A stretch of 37,155 nucleotides of DNA from Planctomycetota bacterium (GTDB lineage: Bacteria > Planctomycetota > SZUA-567 > H5-PLA8). Below the pieces are notes generated by a model. That model was not told where the DNA came from. It made no database searches and saw nothing but the letters and a program-made list of their open reading frames with translations. The translations under genes and the position numbers were made by a program. Of this stretch, positions 1-8,049 are shown piece by piece. The first letter of the stretch is position 1. Each line of letters opens with the position of its first letter. The stretch spans positions 1 to 37,155 of the forward strand of contig JAKLKQ010000065.1 of the NCBI GenBank assembly GCA_023150555.1, given 5' to 3'.

Positions 1-60
1 GCGTAAGGATAGATACAAATCGCCATGTGCACTCCAGCACCTCGCGCAGCACCTGGTGAT

Positions 61-113
61 TCGCGAAATCTCGCGACCAACTCGCGAAATTTCGCGACTG
101 ACACTTTGTGTCA
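61..113. promoter_or_regulatory. Tandem palindromic operator-like sites upstream of the sulfatase
   Basis: A 16-bp near-palindrome TCGCGAAATCTCGCGA (61-76) is followed by the perfect 16-bp palindrome TCGCGAAATTTCGCGA (82-97). Their centres are 21 bp apart, about two helical turns. A third perfect dyad, TGACAC-TTT-GTGTCA, lies at 99-113. This is what the sequence shows; that they bind a dimeric repressor or activator controlling the sulfatase gene is inference. No convincing -35/-10 pair is visible nearby, and positions 1-60 contain nothing I recognise. Confidence 0.6.
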
Positions 114-194
114 CTCGCGCATTCCCGCAACTTTTCTTCATGCGTGGCAAATGTGCACGGTCGCGTTTATCCTTGTCGTTTTCACGGGGACTCC

Positions 195-1616
195 ATGAGC
201 GCCGCGCGACCGAATCTACTTCTGCTGATGACCGACCAGCACCGCGGCGACTGCATCGGCATCGACGGACATCCTTGCGCCCAAACGCCTTACATCGACG
301 AACTGGCCGGCACGGGCGCGCGCTTCACGCGGGCCTACAGTTCGTGCCCCGTCTGTATCCCAGCGCGCCGCACGCTGATGACCGGGAAGACCGCCGCGCA
401 CCACGGCGTGACGCAGAACTACAACACGCGCCTGGACGGCCCCACGCTGCCGGGGGAACTCTCCAAGGCCGGTTACCACACGCACTTATGCGGCAAGCTG
501 CACCTCTGGCCGCACCGTAAGCGCTTCGGTTTCGACAGCGCCGCGTGGGCCGATTCGCCGACGCCCGGCGGTGACGACGACTACCAGCGCTTCCTGACGC
601 GCGCCGGCAACACCTTTCCGCGCGCCAGCCAGGCGCACGGCATGCACACCAACGGCTGGGCCGTGCGGCCGTGGCATCTCGGGGAGCGGTATCACTTTAC
701 GAATTGGGTCACCGACGAGGCGCTCGATTTCCTCGAACGCCGCGACCCCACGGCGCCGTTCTTCCTGAAGGTCTCGTATCTCCATCCGCACCAACCGCTT
801 ACGCCGCCGAGGGACTACTACGACCGCTACATGGCGATGGATCTGCCCGAGCCGTACGTCGGCGAATGGGCGCGCGTCTTCGACGGCCCGCAGCGCGGCC
901 TGAAGGTCGACAGCTGGCGCACCGCGCTGGAACCCCAAGTCATGAAGCAGTTTAGAGCGGCGTACTACGCCTCCATCAACCACGTCGACGACCAGATCGG
1001 GCGCATCCTCGCGGTGCTTCCGGCCGACACGATGGTGCTCTTCGTCAGCGACCATGGCGAGATGCTGGGCGACCACCAGTGGATCCGCAAGCGCAGCGCC
1101 TACGAGCCCAGCGCGCGCGTGCCGTGGGTCATGCGCTTTCCCAAGTCGATGGACATAAAGCCCGGCCAGGTAAGCGATAAGCTCGTCGAGCTGATGGACG
1201 TGATGCCGACGTTCCTCGACGCCGCCGGCGTGCCCATCCCCGAGGGCGTCGACGGCAAGTCCGTCCTGCCGCTCCTGCGCGGGCAGACGAAGGGCTGGCG
1301 CACGGAGTTGCACGGCGAGTGCGCCGACTTGCCATCGACCAACAGCGGCGTCCAATTCATCGTCGAAGAGCGCTGGAAGTACGTCTACTTTCCGGGGACC
1401 GGCGCCGAGCAACTCTTTGACCTGTCGGAAGATCCGCAGGAGATGAAGGACCTGCATGCGGTCTCGAAATGCGTCGGCGAGTTGAAGCGCCTGCGCGCGC
1501 GTCTCGTCGAGATCCTGAAGGACCGCCCCGAAGGCTTCAGCGACGGCAAGGACCTGAAAGTGCTCGGCGGGCCTTCGCCTAAGTGCTTGCCGGGCTTCGA
1601 GAAGGACGACGAATGA
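195..1616 (+). CDS. Sulfatase (formylglycine-dependent, alkaline-phosphatase superfamily)
   Basis: The 473-residue protein would hydrolyse sulfate esters. It carries the sulfatase signature at residues 54-58 (Cys-Ile-Pro-Ala-Arg) followed by Arg-Thr-Leu-Met-Thr-Gly; Cys54 is the residue converted to formylglycine in this family. The N-terminal metal-binding strand reads MTDQHRGD (Asp14), and the later metal site is SDHGEMLGDH (Asp286, His287). The start at 195 is chosen because GGGGA lies just upstream and the family begins with 'RPNLLLLMTDQH'; an upstream in-frame start at 108 would add 29 residues unlike the family. No signal peptide is visible, so it may be cytoplasmic. The substrate cannot be read from sequence. 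No maturase (FGE or anaerobic type) is in the window. Its stop overlaps the start of the next gene (ATGA). Confidence 0.93.
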   Translation: MSAARPNLLLLMTDQHRGDCIGIDGHPCAQTPYIDELAGTGARFTRAYSSCPVCIPARRTLMTGKTAAHHGVTQNYNTRLDGPTLPGELSKAGYHTHLCGKLHLWPHRKRFGFDSAAWADSPTPGGDDDYQRFLTRAGNTFPRASQAHGMHTNGWAVRPWHLGERYHFTNWVTDEALDFLERRDPTAPFFLKVSYLHPHQPLTPPRDYYDRYMAMDLPEPYVGEWARVFDGPQRGLKVDSWRTALEPQVMKQFRAAYYASINHVDDQIGRILAVLPADTMVLFVSDHGEMLGDHQWIRKRSAYEPSARVPWVMRFPKSMDIKPGQVSDKLVELMDVMPTFLDAAGVPIPEGVDGKSVLPLLRGQTKGWRTELHGECADLPSTNSGVQFIVEERWKYVYFPGTGAEQLFDLSEDPQEMKDLHAVSKCVGELKRLRARLVEILKDRPEGFSDGKDLKVLGGPSPKCLPGFEKDDE

Positions 1617-1984
1617 GCGAAGAGCCCGTCCCGCCCCAGGTCCCCGAGGCGCGCGTGCGTTTCCGGCCGGGCTACGTCGCCGCCGTCGCCTTCGGCGCGG
1701 TGGGCAACGCCGTCTTCTTCTGGTTCCTGGCCTCGCGCATGCTCGAAGGGCCCAACCCGGCGCCGTGGCTGCCCGCAGTCTCCGTCATCTTCGGGATCTT
1801 CGTCGCGGGCGGCGCGAACCTCTCGGCCCTGGCCCTCGCGCGGGCCCTGAAGCGCCGCGAGACCATCGACGCGGTGCTGCTGTTCGTCCTCATCGAGATG
1901 ACCCTGTTGGCCGCGCTGGCCGTCGTCGCGCCCCGCGTCGGGGAACTTTTCACGTCCGGCGTCTTGGCCCCGCTGTTCCTGTAA
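1613..1984 (+). CDS. Small integral membrane protein coupled to the sulfatase
   Basis: A 123-residue protein of unrecognised family. Its ATG overlaps the sulfatase stop codon by four bases (ATGA), so translation is probably coupled. After a short Pro/Glu-rich N-terminus there are about three hydrophobic stretches: roughly residues 19-40 (YVAAVAFGAVGNAVFFWFL), 51-75 (around AVSVIFGIFVAGGANLSALAL) and 84-108 (around AVLLFVLIEMTLLAALAVV), with a further hydrophobic C-terminus. No catalytic motif is visible. The overlap suggests a joint role with the sulfatase, but function is unknown. Confidence 0.75.
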   Translation: MSEEPVPPQVPEARVRFRPGYVAAVAFGAVGNAVFFWFLASRMLEGPNPAPWLPAVSVIFGIFVAGGANLSALALARALKRRETIDAVLLFVLIEMTLLAALAVVAPRVGELFTSGVLAPLFL

Positions 1985-2105
1985 CTCTTTCAACTTCCAC
2001 GAGTTCCGCCGCAAGGATCTTCCCGAAGAATTCCGTATTCCAGGGCCTGTTGGCGGGCACTATGGTCGAAACGTGCCGCCCGTTTGGGCGTCCAAAGGAC
2101 CGCAT

Positions 2106-4205
2106 ATGGATTACGAAACCCTCGACCGCCTCGACGACTGCGACCTGCTGGAGCGCTTCCTGGCCGCCAAGGACGAGCGCGCCTTCGAGGCGCTGGTGCG
2201 CCGCCACGGCCCGCTGGTCGCACGCGTCTGCGCGCGCATGCTGGACGGCGCCGACGCGGACGACGCCTTCCAGGCGACCTTCCTGGTGCTGGCGCAGCAC
2301 GCGGCGGCGCTGCGCAAGCGCGGCTCGGTGGGCCCGTGGCTTTACGGCGTCGCCGTGCGCGTGTCGCGCAAGGCGCGTTCCGGCGAGGCCGCGCGCCGCC
2401 GGCGCGAACGCGAAGCCGGGGGCGAAGTTATGGCTCAGCAAACGGATTCCGAAGCGCACGCTCGGGAGCAGGCGCTGTGGCGCGAAGCGCGCCCGCTGCT
2501 CGACGAGGAACTCGAGGCACTGCCCGAGAAGTACCGCGCGCCGCTGGTGTTGTGCTACCTGGAAGGGAAGAGCAACGAGCAGGCCGCCGCGGCTCTGGGC
2601 TGGACGAAGGGCACGCTGAGCGGGCGGCTGGCACGCGCGCGGGACCTGCTGCGCGAGCGCATGGGACAGCGCGGCGCGGTCTTAAGCCTCGCGGTCCTGG
2701 TGGGGCTGCTGGAGAGCGAAGCCCACGCGGCAACGGTGGCCACCGCGCTGTCTGTCGGCACGGCCAAGGCTGCGGCGCTGGTCGCGGCGGGGCAGGTCCC
2801 CGCAGCGGGCGCGCTCTCCGTTCAGGCCAATCTTCTCTACGAAGGAGTCACGCAGATGCTTTACTGGGCGAAGGTTAAGGCGGCGGCGGCGGTGCTTGCC
2901 GCGACGCTGGTCGCCGGTTCAGGCGCGGGGCTGGTCGTCTGGCAGGTGCAGGCGGCCGAGCCCCAGGCGCCGCAGGCTCCGCTGCCGCAGCGTGCCGGGG
3001 AGGCTCCGCAGCCGGTAGCGGGTGGGGAAGCCGCGCCCGCCGAGGCACCTGCCGCGCCGTCGCCTGTCTTTACGCTCGCGGACAACGGCAAGACCGTGCG
3101 CGTGAAGGTGGGCGAGGCCTTCGCCGTGCGCCTGACGGACGACACGGCCGGCGCCGGATGGGAAGGCGGGCACGTAAACCCGGCTGACGAAGGGACTTTG
3201 GTCGTCAGTGGTCAGCGCATCCTGAAGGACGGGGCGTACACCTTCACGTACCACACCAAGGCCGAGGGCAGCGTGGCGCTTCGCATGGTCTACGTCTCTC
3301 CGGGTGGACCGGGCGTCGTGGACCTCAGGAAGACGAAGCTGCTGAAGGAGTTCAAGCTGACCGTCGAGGTTGCCTCACCCCCAATGTACACGTTTACCCG
3401 CGCCGACCACGGCAAGACCGTGCGCGTGAAGGTCGGTGAGAGTTTCGAAGTGCGCCTCGAAGGCGATCAGGCAAAGACAGGGTGGGAGCGCGGGTACCCC
3501 GAGCCAGAGGGCTACATCTCTACCCGCCCGAAACTCTCCTTTCAACCCAAGGCTGGCGCGGCAGATGCGGCGATCGGCACCTACGTCTTTACTTACCAGG
3601 CGCTTAAGGCCGTCCGCAGCGTGTTGGAGATGGTCTACGTCACCCCCGGCGGGCCCGTGCCTATGGCGAGGACGGCTACCGCGCTAGTCGGGGAGTTCAA
3701 CCTGACGGTCGACGTTGTTGAGGACGCGCCGGTCTTCGAAAAGGACGGCCTGCAAGTCTTCCTCAAGCCGGCCAAGGCGGTTCTTGCGGCGAAGGAGAAG
3801 CTGGCCTTCACGTTCACGTACAAGAACAGCGGCACCAAGCCTTTACTCCTCTACGACCACGCCTTCGTGCACGCCTGGGACATGAAGTTCAGGCGCGAAG
3901 GGGAGGAGGGCTGGTGGTCGAAGTACGTGCCCTTCGAGTGGAAGCGCGTGGAGCCCACGACGGTGCAACTCGATCCGGGCAAGACCCTTGAGGTCGCGGT
4001 GGATATGTCCCCGTACGAGTACCTGCGCGGCGGGATCCCGCTCCTGCGCAACGCGGCCGTTCCCGACCTCGGGCCCGGCAAGTGCAGCGTGATCATGGCT
4101 TTCGAGATTGAGGCGAGCCCGGCGAAGACCGAGGTGCCCTTCCGGTACTGGACCGGAAAGGTCGAGACCAAGCCCGTGGCCTTCGAGATCGCCACGGCGC
4201 CGTAA
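2106..4205 (+). CDS. ECF sigma factor with membrane anchor and two chagasin-like (I42) domains
   Basis: A 699-residue multidomain protein. Residues about 1-185 are an ECF sigma-70: region 2 (DERAFEALVRRHGP, then DADDAFQATFLVLAQ) and region 4 (LPEKYRAPLVLCYLEGKS, GWTKGTLSGRLARAR). An Ala-rich linker leads to a predicted transmembrane helix at about 257-280, then a Pro/Ala/Gln-rich spacer. Residues about 322-422 and 428-538 are tandem repeats, each with NGKTV/HGKTV-RVKVGE at the start, a Gly-Ala/Thr-Tyr-x-Phe-Thr-Tyr strand, MVY-V-(S/T)-PGG and a final Phe-x-Leu-Thr-Val strand. This resembles chagasin/inhibitor I42 domains, although the inhibitory NPTTG-like loop and RPW loop are degenerate. 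Residues 541-699 are an additional beta-rich domain. AAAGGA lies just upstream of the start. Long C-terminal extensions are known for planctomycete ECF factors; this combination is what is unusual. It probably senses an extracytoplasmic signal. Confidence 0.88.
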   Translation: MDYETLDRLDDCDLLERFLAAKDERAFEALVRRHGPLVARVCARMLDGADADDAFQATFLVLAQHAAALRKRGSVGPWLYGVAVRVSRKARSGEAARRRREREAGGEVMAQQTDSEAHAREQALWREARPLLDEELEALPEKYRAPLVLCYLEGKSNEQAAAALGWTKGTLSGRLARARDLLRERMGQRGAVLSLAVLVGLLESEAHAATVATALSVGTAKAAALVAAGQVPAAGALSVQANLLYEGVTQMLYWAKVKAAAAVLAATLVAGSGAGLVVWQVQAAEPQAPQAPLPQRAGEAPQPVAGGEAAPAEAPAAPSPVFTLADNGKTVRVKVGEAFAVRLTDDTAGAGWEGGHVNPADEGTLVVSGQRILKDGAYTFTYHTKAEGSVALRMVYVSPGGPGVVDLRKTKLLKEFKLTVEVASPPMYTFTRADHGKTVRVKVGESFEVRLEGDQAKTGWERGYPEPEGYISTRPKLSFQPKAGAADAAIGTYVFTYQALKAVRSVLEMVYVTPGGPVPMARTATALVGEFNLTVDVVEDAPVFEKDGLQVFLKPAKAVLAAKEKLAFTFTYKNSGTKPLLLYDHAFVHAWDMKFRREGEEGWWSKYVPFEWKRVEPTTVQLDPGKTLEVAVDMSPYEYLRGGIPLLRNAAVPDLGPGKCSVIMAFEIEASPAKTEVPFRYWTGKVETKPVAFEIATAP

Positions 4206-4348
4206 GCTCCGGTTTCAACCATCTCACGCAAAATCTTTTGACACGCGCGCGCCCCGGAGCCAAGCTTCGGGGTAATCGTTCTAATCGCTTACTTTCTTTT
4301 CTAAGGGTCTGCGCGCGACGCGCGCTTTAATCCAAAGGGGGAATCGTC
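4206..4348. other. Intergenic region with weak hairpin
   Basis: This 143-bp gap holds CCCCGGAGC-CAA-GCTTCGGGG (4252-4272), a 9-bp stem with G-T wobbles. The following sequence is T-rich but has no uninterrupted T-run, so it is a weak terminator candidate for the sigma-factor gene. TTGACA occurs at 4238-4243 without a -10 box at the right distance. A strong ribosome-binding site AAAGGGGG lies at 4335-4342. Confidence 0.35.
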
Positions 4349-5569
4349 ATGGCAGGAAATAAGGCCGTCGTCTATCGGGGGCCGGGAAAGGTCGAAGTCG
4401 AGAGCATCGACTACCCGAAGCTGGAGCTCAAGGCGCAGAAGCGCAAGTGCGAGCACGGCGTCATCCTAAAGGTCGTCTGCACCAACATCTGCGGCTCCGA
4501 CCAGCACATGGTGCGCGGGCGCACCACCGCGCCGAAGGGCTTGGTGCTGGGCCATGAGATCACCGGCGAGGTCATCGAGGCCGGGCGCGACGTCGAGTTC
4601 GTCAAGGTCGGCGACATCGTCAGCGTGCCGTTCAACATCGCCTGCGGGCGCTGCCGCAACTGCAAGGAAGGCAAGACTGGCATCTGCCTGAACGTCAATC
4701 CCGCACGTCCCGGCGCCGCTTACGGTTACGTGGACATGGGTGGCTGGGTCGGCGGCCAGGCCGAGTACGTGATGGTGCCCTACGCCGACTTCAACCTGCT
4801 GCGCCTGGGCTCCAAGATGGGCGAGAAGGGCCTGCCTTCCAAGGCGCAGGCGATGGCCAAGATCAAGGACCTGGCGCTGCTGTCGGACATCTTCCCGACG
4901 GGCTTCCACGGCGCGTACACCGCCGGCGTCGGCCCGGGCAGCACCGTCTACATCGCCGGCGCGGGCCCCGTGGGCTTGGCCAGCGCGGCGTCCGCGCAAC
5001 TGCTCGGCGCGGCGGTGGTTATCGTGGGCGACCTGATCCCCGAGCGGCTCGCGCAGGCGAAGAAGTTCGGCTGCGAAGTCGTCGACGTGAGCAAGAAGGC
5101 GTCGGTCTCGCAGCAGATCGACCAGATCCTGGGCGTGCCCGAGGTCGACTGCGCGGTGGACTGCGTCGGCTTCGAGGCCCGCGGCCACGGTAAGGACGCC
5201 AAGAAGGAAGCCCCCGCAACGGTGCTCAACACGGTGATGACGGTCGTCCGCGCGGGCGGAAACATTGGCATCCCCGGGCTTTACGTCACCGGCGATCCGG
5301 GCGCGGTGGACGACGCGGCCAAGGAAGGCAGCCTCTCGATCCGCATCGGCCTGGGCTGGGCCAAGAGCTGCTGCTTCACCACCGGCCAGTGCCCGGTCAT
5401 GAAGTACAACCGCAACCTGATGCAGGCGATCCTCCACGACAAGATCCAGATCGCCAAGGCCGTCAACGTGACCATGATCGGCCTCGACGCGGCACCGCAG
5501 GGCTACCAGGACTTCGACAAGGGCGCGGCGAAGAAGTTCGTCATCGACCCGCACAAGTCCGTCGCCTGA
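4349..5569 (+). CDS. fdhA: Glutathione-independent formaldehyde dehydrogenase (zinc alcohol dehydrogenase family)
   Basis: The 406-residue protein matches the Pseudomonas putida-type formaldehyde dehydrogenase in length and pattern: formaldehyde + NAD+ + water to formate + NADH, without glutathione. Catalytic zinc ligands are recognisable as Cys48 (NICGSDQHM), His69 with Glu70 (GHEITGEV), and the Asp of ALLSDIFPTGFHGA. The structural zinc site is Cys99, Cys102, Cys105 and Cys113. The Rossmann nucleotide-binding loop is GAGPVGLASA. The characteristic GYVDMGGWVGGQAEY segment supports this subgroup over generic alcohol dehydrogenases. A strong AAAGGGGG ribosome-binding site precedes the ATG and a perfect 12-bp-stem terminator follows, so it is probably a single-gene unit. 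It likely detoxifies formaldehyde; a link to C1 metabolism with the distant metF-type gene is speculative. Confidence 0.93.
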   Translation: MAGNKAVVYRGPGKVEVESIDYPKLELKAQKRKCEHGVILKVVCTNICGSDQHMVRGRTTAPKGLVLGHEITGEVIEAGRDVEFVKVGDIVSVPFNIACGRCRNCKEGKTGICLNVNPARPGAAYGYVDMGGWVGGQAEYVMVPYADFNLLRLGSKMGEKGLPSKAQAMAKIKDLALLSDIFPTGFHGAYTAGVGPGSTVYIAGAGPVGLASAASAQLLGAAVVIVGDLIPERLAQAKKFGCEVVDVSKKASVSQQIDQILGVPEVDCAVDCVGFEARGHGKDAKKEAPATVLNTVMTVVRAGGNIGIPGLYVTGDPGAVDDAAKEGSLSIRIGLGWAKSCCFTTGQCPVMKYNRNLMQAILHDKIQIAKAVNVTMIGLDAAPQGYQDFDKGAAKKFVIDPHKSVA

Positions 5570-5601
5570 TTCGGGCACGTCACGACGTAACATCTGCAAC
5601 G

Positions 5602-5637
5602 AGCGGCCTCCGGTAAGTCCGGAGGCCGCTTCGTTTT
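5602..5637 (+). terminator. Rho-independent terminator after fdhA
   Basis: A perfect 12-bp stem, AGCGGCCTCCGG and CCGGAGGCCGCT, with a 5-nt loop TAAGT, is followed by TTCGTTTT. It closes the formaldehyde dehydrogenase unit and separates it from pdxA. Confidence 0.9.
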
Positions 5638-5652
5638 CCGAAGAGCGCCCGC

Positions 5653-5681
5653 TTGAATAACGCCTTGCGCCGTCGTACCTT
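5653..5681 (+). promoter_or_regulatory. Candidate sigma-70 promoter giving a leaderless pdxA mRNA
   Basis: TTGAAT (5653-5658), 17-bp spacer, TACCTT (5676-5681). The pdxA ATG begins at 5688, about where transcription would start, and no usable Shine-Dalgarno is present (GGTGGG abuts the ATG). The -10 matches only the key positions, so confidence is moderate. Confidence 0.45.
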
Positions 5682-5687
5682 GGTGGG

Positions 5688-6788
5688 ATGGCCGCCAAGA
5701 AGAAGCCACCCGCCGAGCCCGCACGTCCCCGCCGCCCCATCGTGGCCGTCACGATGGGCGACCCCGCGGGCGTCGGTCCCGAGCTTTGCGTGCGGCTGCT
5801 GCACGAGTACGAGAGCGCCTTCGCGCAGGACAGCGTTCCCGTCGTGATCGGCGATGCGCGGGTGCTCAAACGCGTCGCGCAGGCCGTCGAAGTGCCCCTG
5901 CGGGCGCGGCGCATCGAGGCGCTGACCGACGAGCAGGAAGGCACCGCGATCCTGGACCTTTCGGACGCCCTGGGCGGGCTGGACGTCGCGCCGGGCTTCA
6001 ACCAGGCCGCCTGCGGCAAGGCCGCCGGGCGCTACATCGAATTTGCTGCCAAGGCCTGCCTCGACGGGCACGCCGCGGCCATGGTCACGTGCCCTATCTC
6101 CAAGCGCGCGCTGAACATGGGCGGCTACGACTTCCCCGGCCACACCGAGATGATCGCGCATTTCACCGGCACCAGCGGCCAGGCGATGCTGTTGTACAGC
6201 GAGCCCCAGCGCCTGGCGGTGGCCTTCGCCACCCTGCACCAGTCGCTGCGCAGCGTCCCGGAGGCGCTGACGGTGGAGCGCATCGTGCGCGTCGCGACGT
6301 TGCTCAACCAGTACCTCAAGCTCCTGCACGGCGACGACACGCCGCCGCGCATCGCCGTGATGGGCCTGAATCCGCACGCCGGCGAGGAAGGCCTTTTCGG
6401 CGACGAGGAGGAGACCATCGTCGCGCCGGCGGTGAAGCGCATCCGCGCGTTGGGCATCGACGCCGAGGGCCCGCTGCCGCCGGACACCGCCTTTACGCCC
6501 GCCGCGCTGGACCGCTTCGCCGGGCACGTGGCGCTGTACCACGACCAGGGCGGCATCCCTTTCAAGATGGTCGCCTTCGACAGCGGCGTGAACGTGACCA
6601 TGGGCCTGGAGCTGATCCGCACCTGCCCGGACCACGGCACCGCCTTCGACATCGCATGGAAGGGCAGCGCCCGAACCGACAGCTTCTTCGCCGCATACCG
6701 CCTGGCCGCCCGCCTGGCCGTGGCGCGCCGCACGGGCGGCTCAGGCCAACGCATCTCCAGTCGCCGCTTCGTGAAGCCCGCCACCTGA
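5688..6788 (+). CDS. pdxA: 4-hydroxythreonine-4-phosphate dehydrogenase (PdxA)
   Basis: The 366-residue enzyme would oxidise 4-phosphohydroxy-L-threonine in the DXP-dependent pathway to pyridoxal 5'-phosphate. Family motifs are clear: TMGDPAGVGPE near the N-terminus, GGYDFPGHTEM, the metal-ligand histidines His184 (ATLHQSL), His230 (GLNPHAGEEG) and His285 (ALYHDQGGIPFK), and the C-terminal GLELIRTCPDHGTAFDIA block. About 18 extra Lys/Pro-rich residues precede the usual start, so a shorter product is possible, but no better start codon is visible. It follows the fdhA terminator and lies 37 bp before truD; no other PLP-pathway gene is nearby. A PdxA2-type (other 4-phospho-sugar acid) specificity cannot be excluded. 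Confidence 0.93.
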   Translation: MAAKKKPPAEPARPRRPIVAVTMGDPAGVGPELCVRLLHEYESAFAQDSVPVVIGDARVLKRVAQAVEVPLRARRIEALTDEQEGTAILDLSDALGGLDVAPGFNQAACGKAAGRYIEFAAKACLDGHAAAMVTCPISKRALNMGGYDFPGHTEMIAHFTGTSGQAMLLYSEPQRLAVAFATLHQSLRSVPEALTVERIVRVATLLNQYLKLLHGDDTPPRIAVMGLNPHAGEEGLFGDEEETIVAPAVKRIRALGIDAEGPLPPDTAFTPAALDRFAGHVALYHDQGGIPFKMVAFDSGVNVTMGLELIRTCPDHGTAFDIAWKGSARTDSFFAAYRLAARLAVARRTGGSGQRISSRRFVKPAT

Positions 6789-6825
6789 CCGATTCCCGCG
6801 TTCAAACGAAAAGACCTTTCACGAC

Positions 6826-8046
6826 ATGGCAATCAAACGCGCCCCGGACGACTTTTACGTCGAAGAACTGCTCAGCGAGTCCCTGCGCGCCGGCGTGTTG
6901 GACAAGCCGCCGGCTTCGCCGCACGCGCTGTACCGCCTCGAGAAGACGGGCCTCGCCACGCCCGAGGCCGCCGGCCGCATCGGGCGCTCGCTGGGTTTGA
7001 AGCCCGGCGCGATCGCCTACGCGGGCCTGAAGGACAAGCACGCGCACTCGGTCCAGCACGTGACCCTGGCCGTGCCGGAAGCCCCCGAGCAGGCCGAAGG
7101 CGACGGCTGGAGGCTCAGACGGTTGGGTTGGCTCGACAAGCCGCTCACCGCCGAGGCCATCGGCGCGAACCGCTTCCGCATCGCCGTGCGCGGCCTGACG
7201 CAGGAATCCTGCGTGGACATGGACGCTGCGGTTGAGCTGTTGCGCGCCAAGGACGGTTCGCTGCGCTTCATCAACTACTTCGGCGACCAGCGTTTCGGTT
7301 CGGCGCGCCACGGCCAGGGGCACCTGGCGCGCTTTCTGGTGAAGGGCGAGTTCGAACAGGCCCTGCGCCTGGCCATCGCCGCCCCGGCCCGCAAGGACCG
7401 CCGCGAGCAGAAGGACTTCAAGCACCTCATCGCGGCCAACTGGGGCAACTGGCGGGAGATCCAAAGCAAGCTGCGCGCGAAGAATTTTCGGCCGCCCGAA
7501 GCGCGCGCCATCGAGCGCCTCGCGCATTCGTCGAAGGACTTCCGCGCGGCCTTCACCGCGCTGCCGTACTTCTTTCAGCAACTGTGCGTCTACGCCTACC
7601 AGTCGCACCTCTGGAACACCATCGCGCGCACCTTCGTGGCGGGGCAAAGCGCCGAAGGTGACGCGGTGCTGGAAGCCGAGAGCCCCTACGGCACGATGCT
7701 CTTTCCCGACGCCAAAGCCTTGCCGGCCCAGTGGTTAACGCTGGACCTGCCGCTCTTGGCGCGCAAGACGGAGCTGAAAGAACCGTGGAAGGGCGCGGCG
7801 GAAGCGGTGCTCGAGGCCGAGGGCATCACGCTCGACGAACTGCGCATCCCCGGCGTGCGGCGGCCGTTCTTCGGCGAGGCCCCGCGCGCGCTGGTCGCCG
7901 AGGCCAAGGCCTTTGAGCTCAGCGCGCCCGAGTCCGAAGGCAAGCCGCCGAGCAAGAACGCCGCGCAGCGCTACGCGCGCACGGTGATGTTCGAACTCCC
8001 GCGCGGCAGCTACGCGACGGTGTTGTTGAAGGCCTTGGGGCAGTAG
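6826..8046 (+). CDS. truD: tRNA pseudouridine(13) synthase TruD
   Basis: The 406-residue protein isomerises uridine 13 of tRNA to pseudouridine. It contains the TruD hallmarks: an N-terminal KRAPDDFYVEE, the catalytic loop YAGLKDKHA with Asp70 as nucleophile, and INYFGDQRFGSARHGQGHLAR as the second conserved block. The C-terminal region ALPYFFQQLCVYAYQSHLWN is also typical, as is the closing MFELPRGSYATVLLKAL. The ribosome-binding site is weak. It ends three bases before the stop codon of a convergent - strand gene, leaving no room for a separate terminator. Confidence 0.95.
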   Translation: MAIKRAPDDFYVEELLSESLRAGVLDKPPASPHALYRLEKTGLATPEAAGRIGRSLGLKPGAIAYAGLKDKHAHSVQHVTLAVPEAPEQAEGDGWRLRRLGWLDKPLTAEAIGANRFRIAVRGLTQESCVDMDAAVELLRAKDGSLRFINYFGDQRFGSARHGQGHLARFLVKGEFEQALRLAIAAPARKDRREQKDFKHLIAANWGNWREIQSKLRAKNFRPPEARAIERLAHSSKDFRAAFTALPYFFQQLCVYAYQSHLWNTIARTFVAGQSAEGDAVLEAESPYGTMLFPDAKALPAQWLTLDLPLLARKTELKEPWKGAAEAVLEAEGITLDELRIPGVRRPFFGEAPRALVAEAKAFELSAPESEGKPPSKNAAQRYARTVMFELPRGSYATVLLKALGQ

Positions 8047-8049
8047 GCC

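Noticed and set aside
2077..2090. Small hairpin CGCCC-GTTT-GGGCG before the sigma-factor start
   Set aside because: Only five base pairs in very GC-rich DNA; it could affect ribosome access but is not distinguishable from chance.
4238..4282. Promoter for fdhA starting with TTGACA at 4238
   Set aside because: No acceptable -10 lies 16-18 bp downstream; TAATCG and TCTAAT are too far away.
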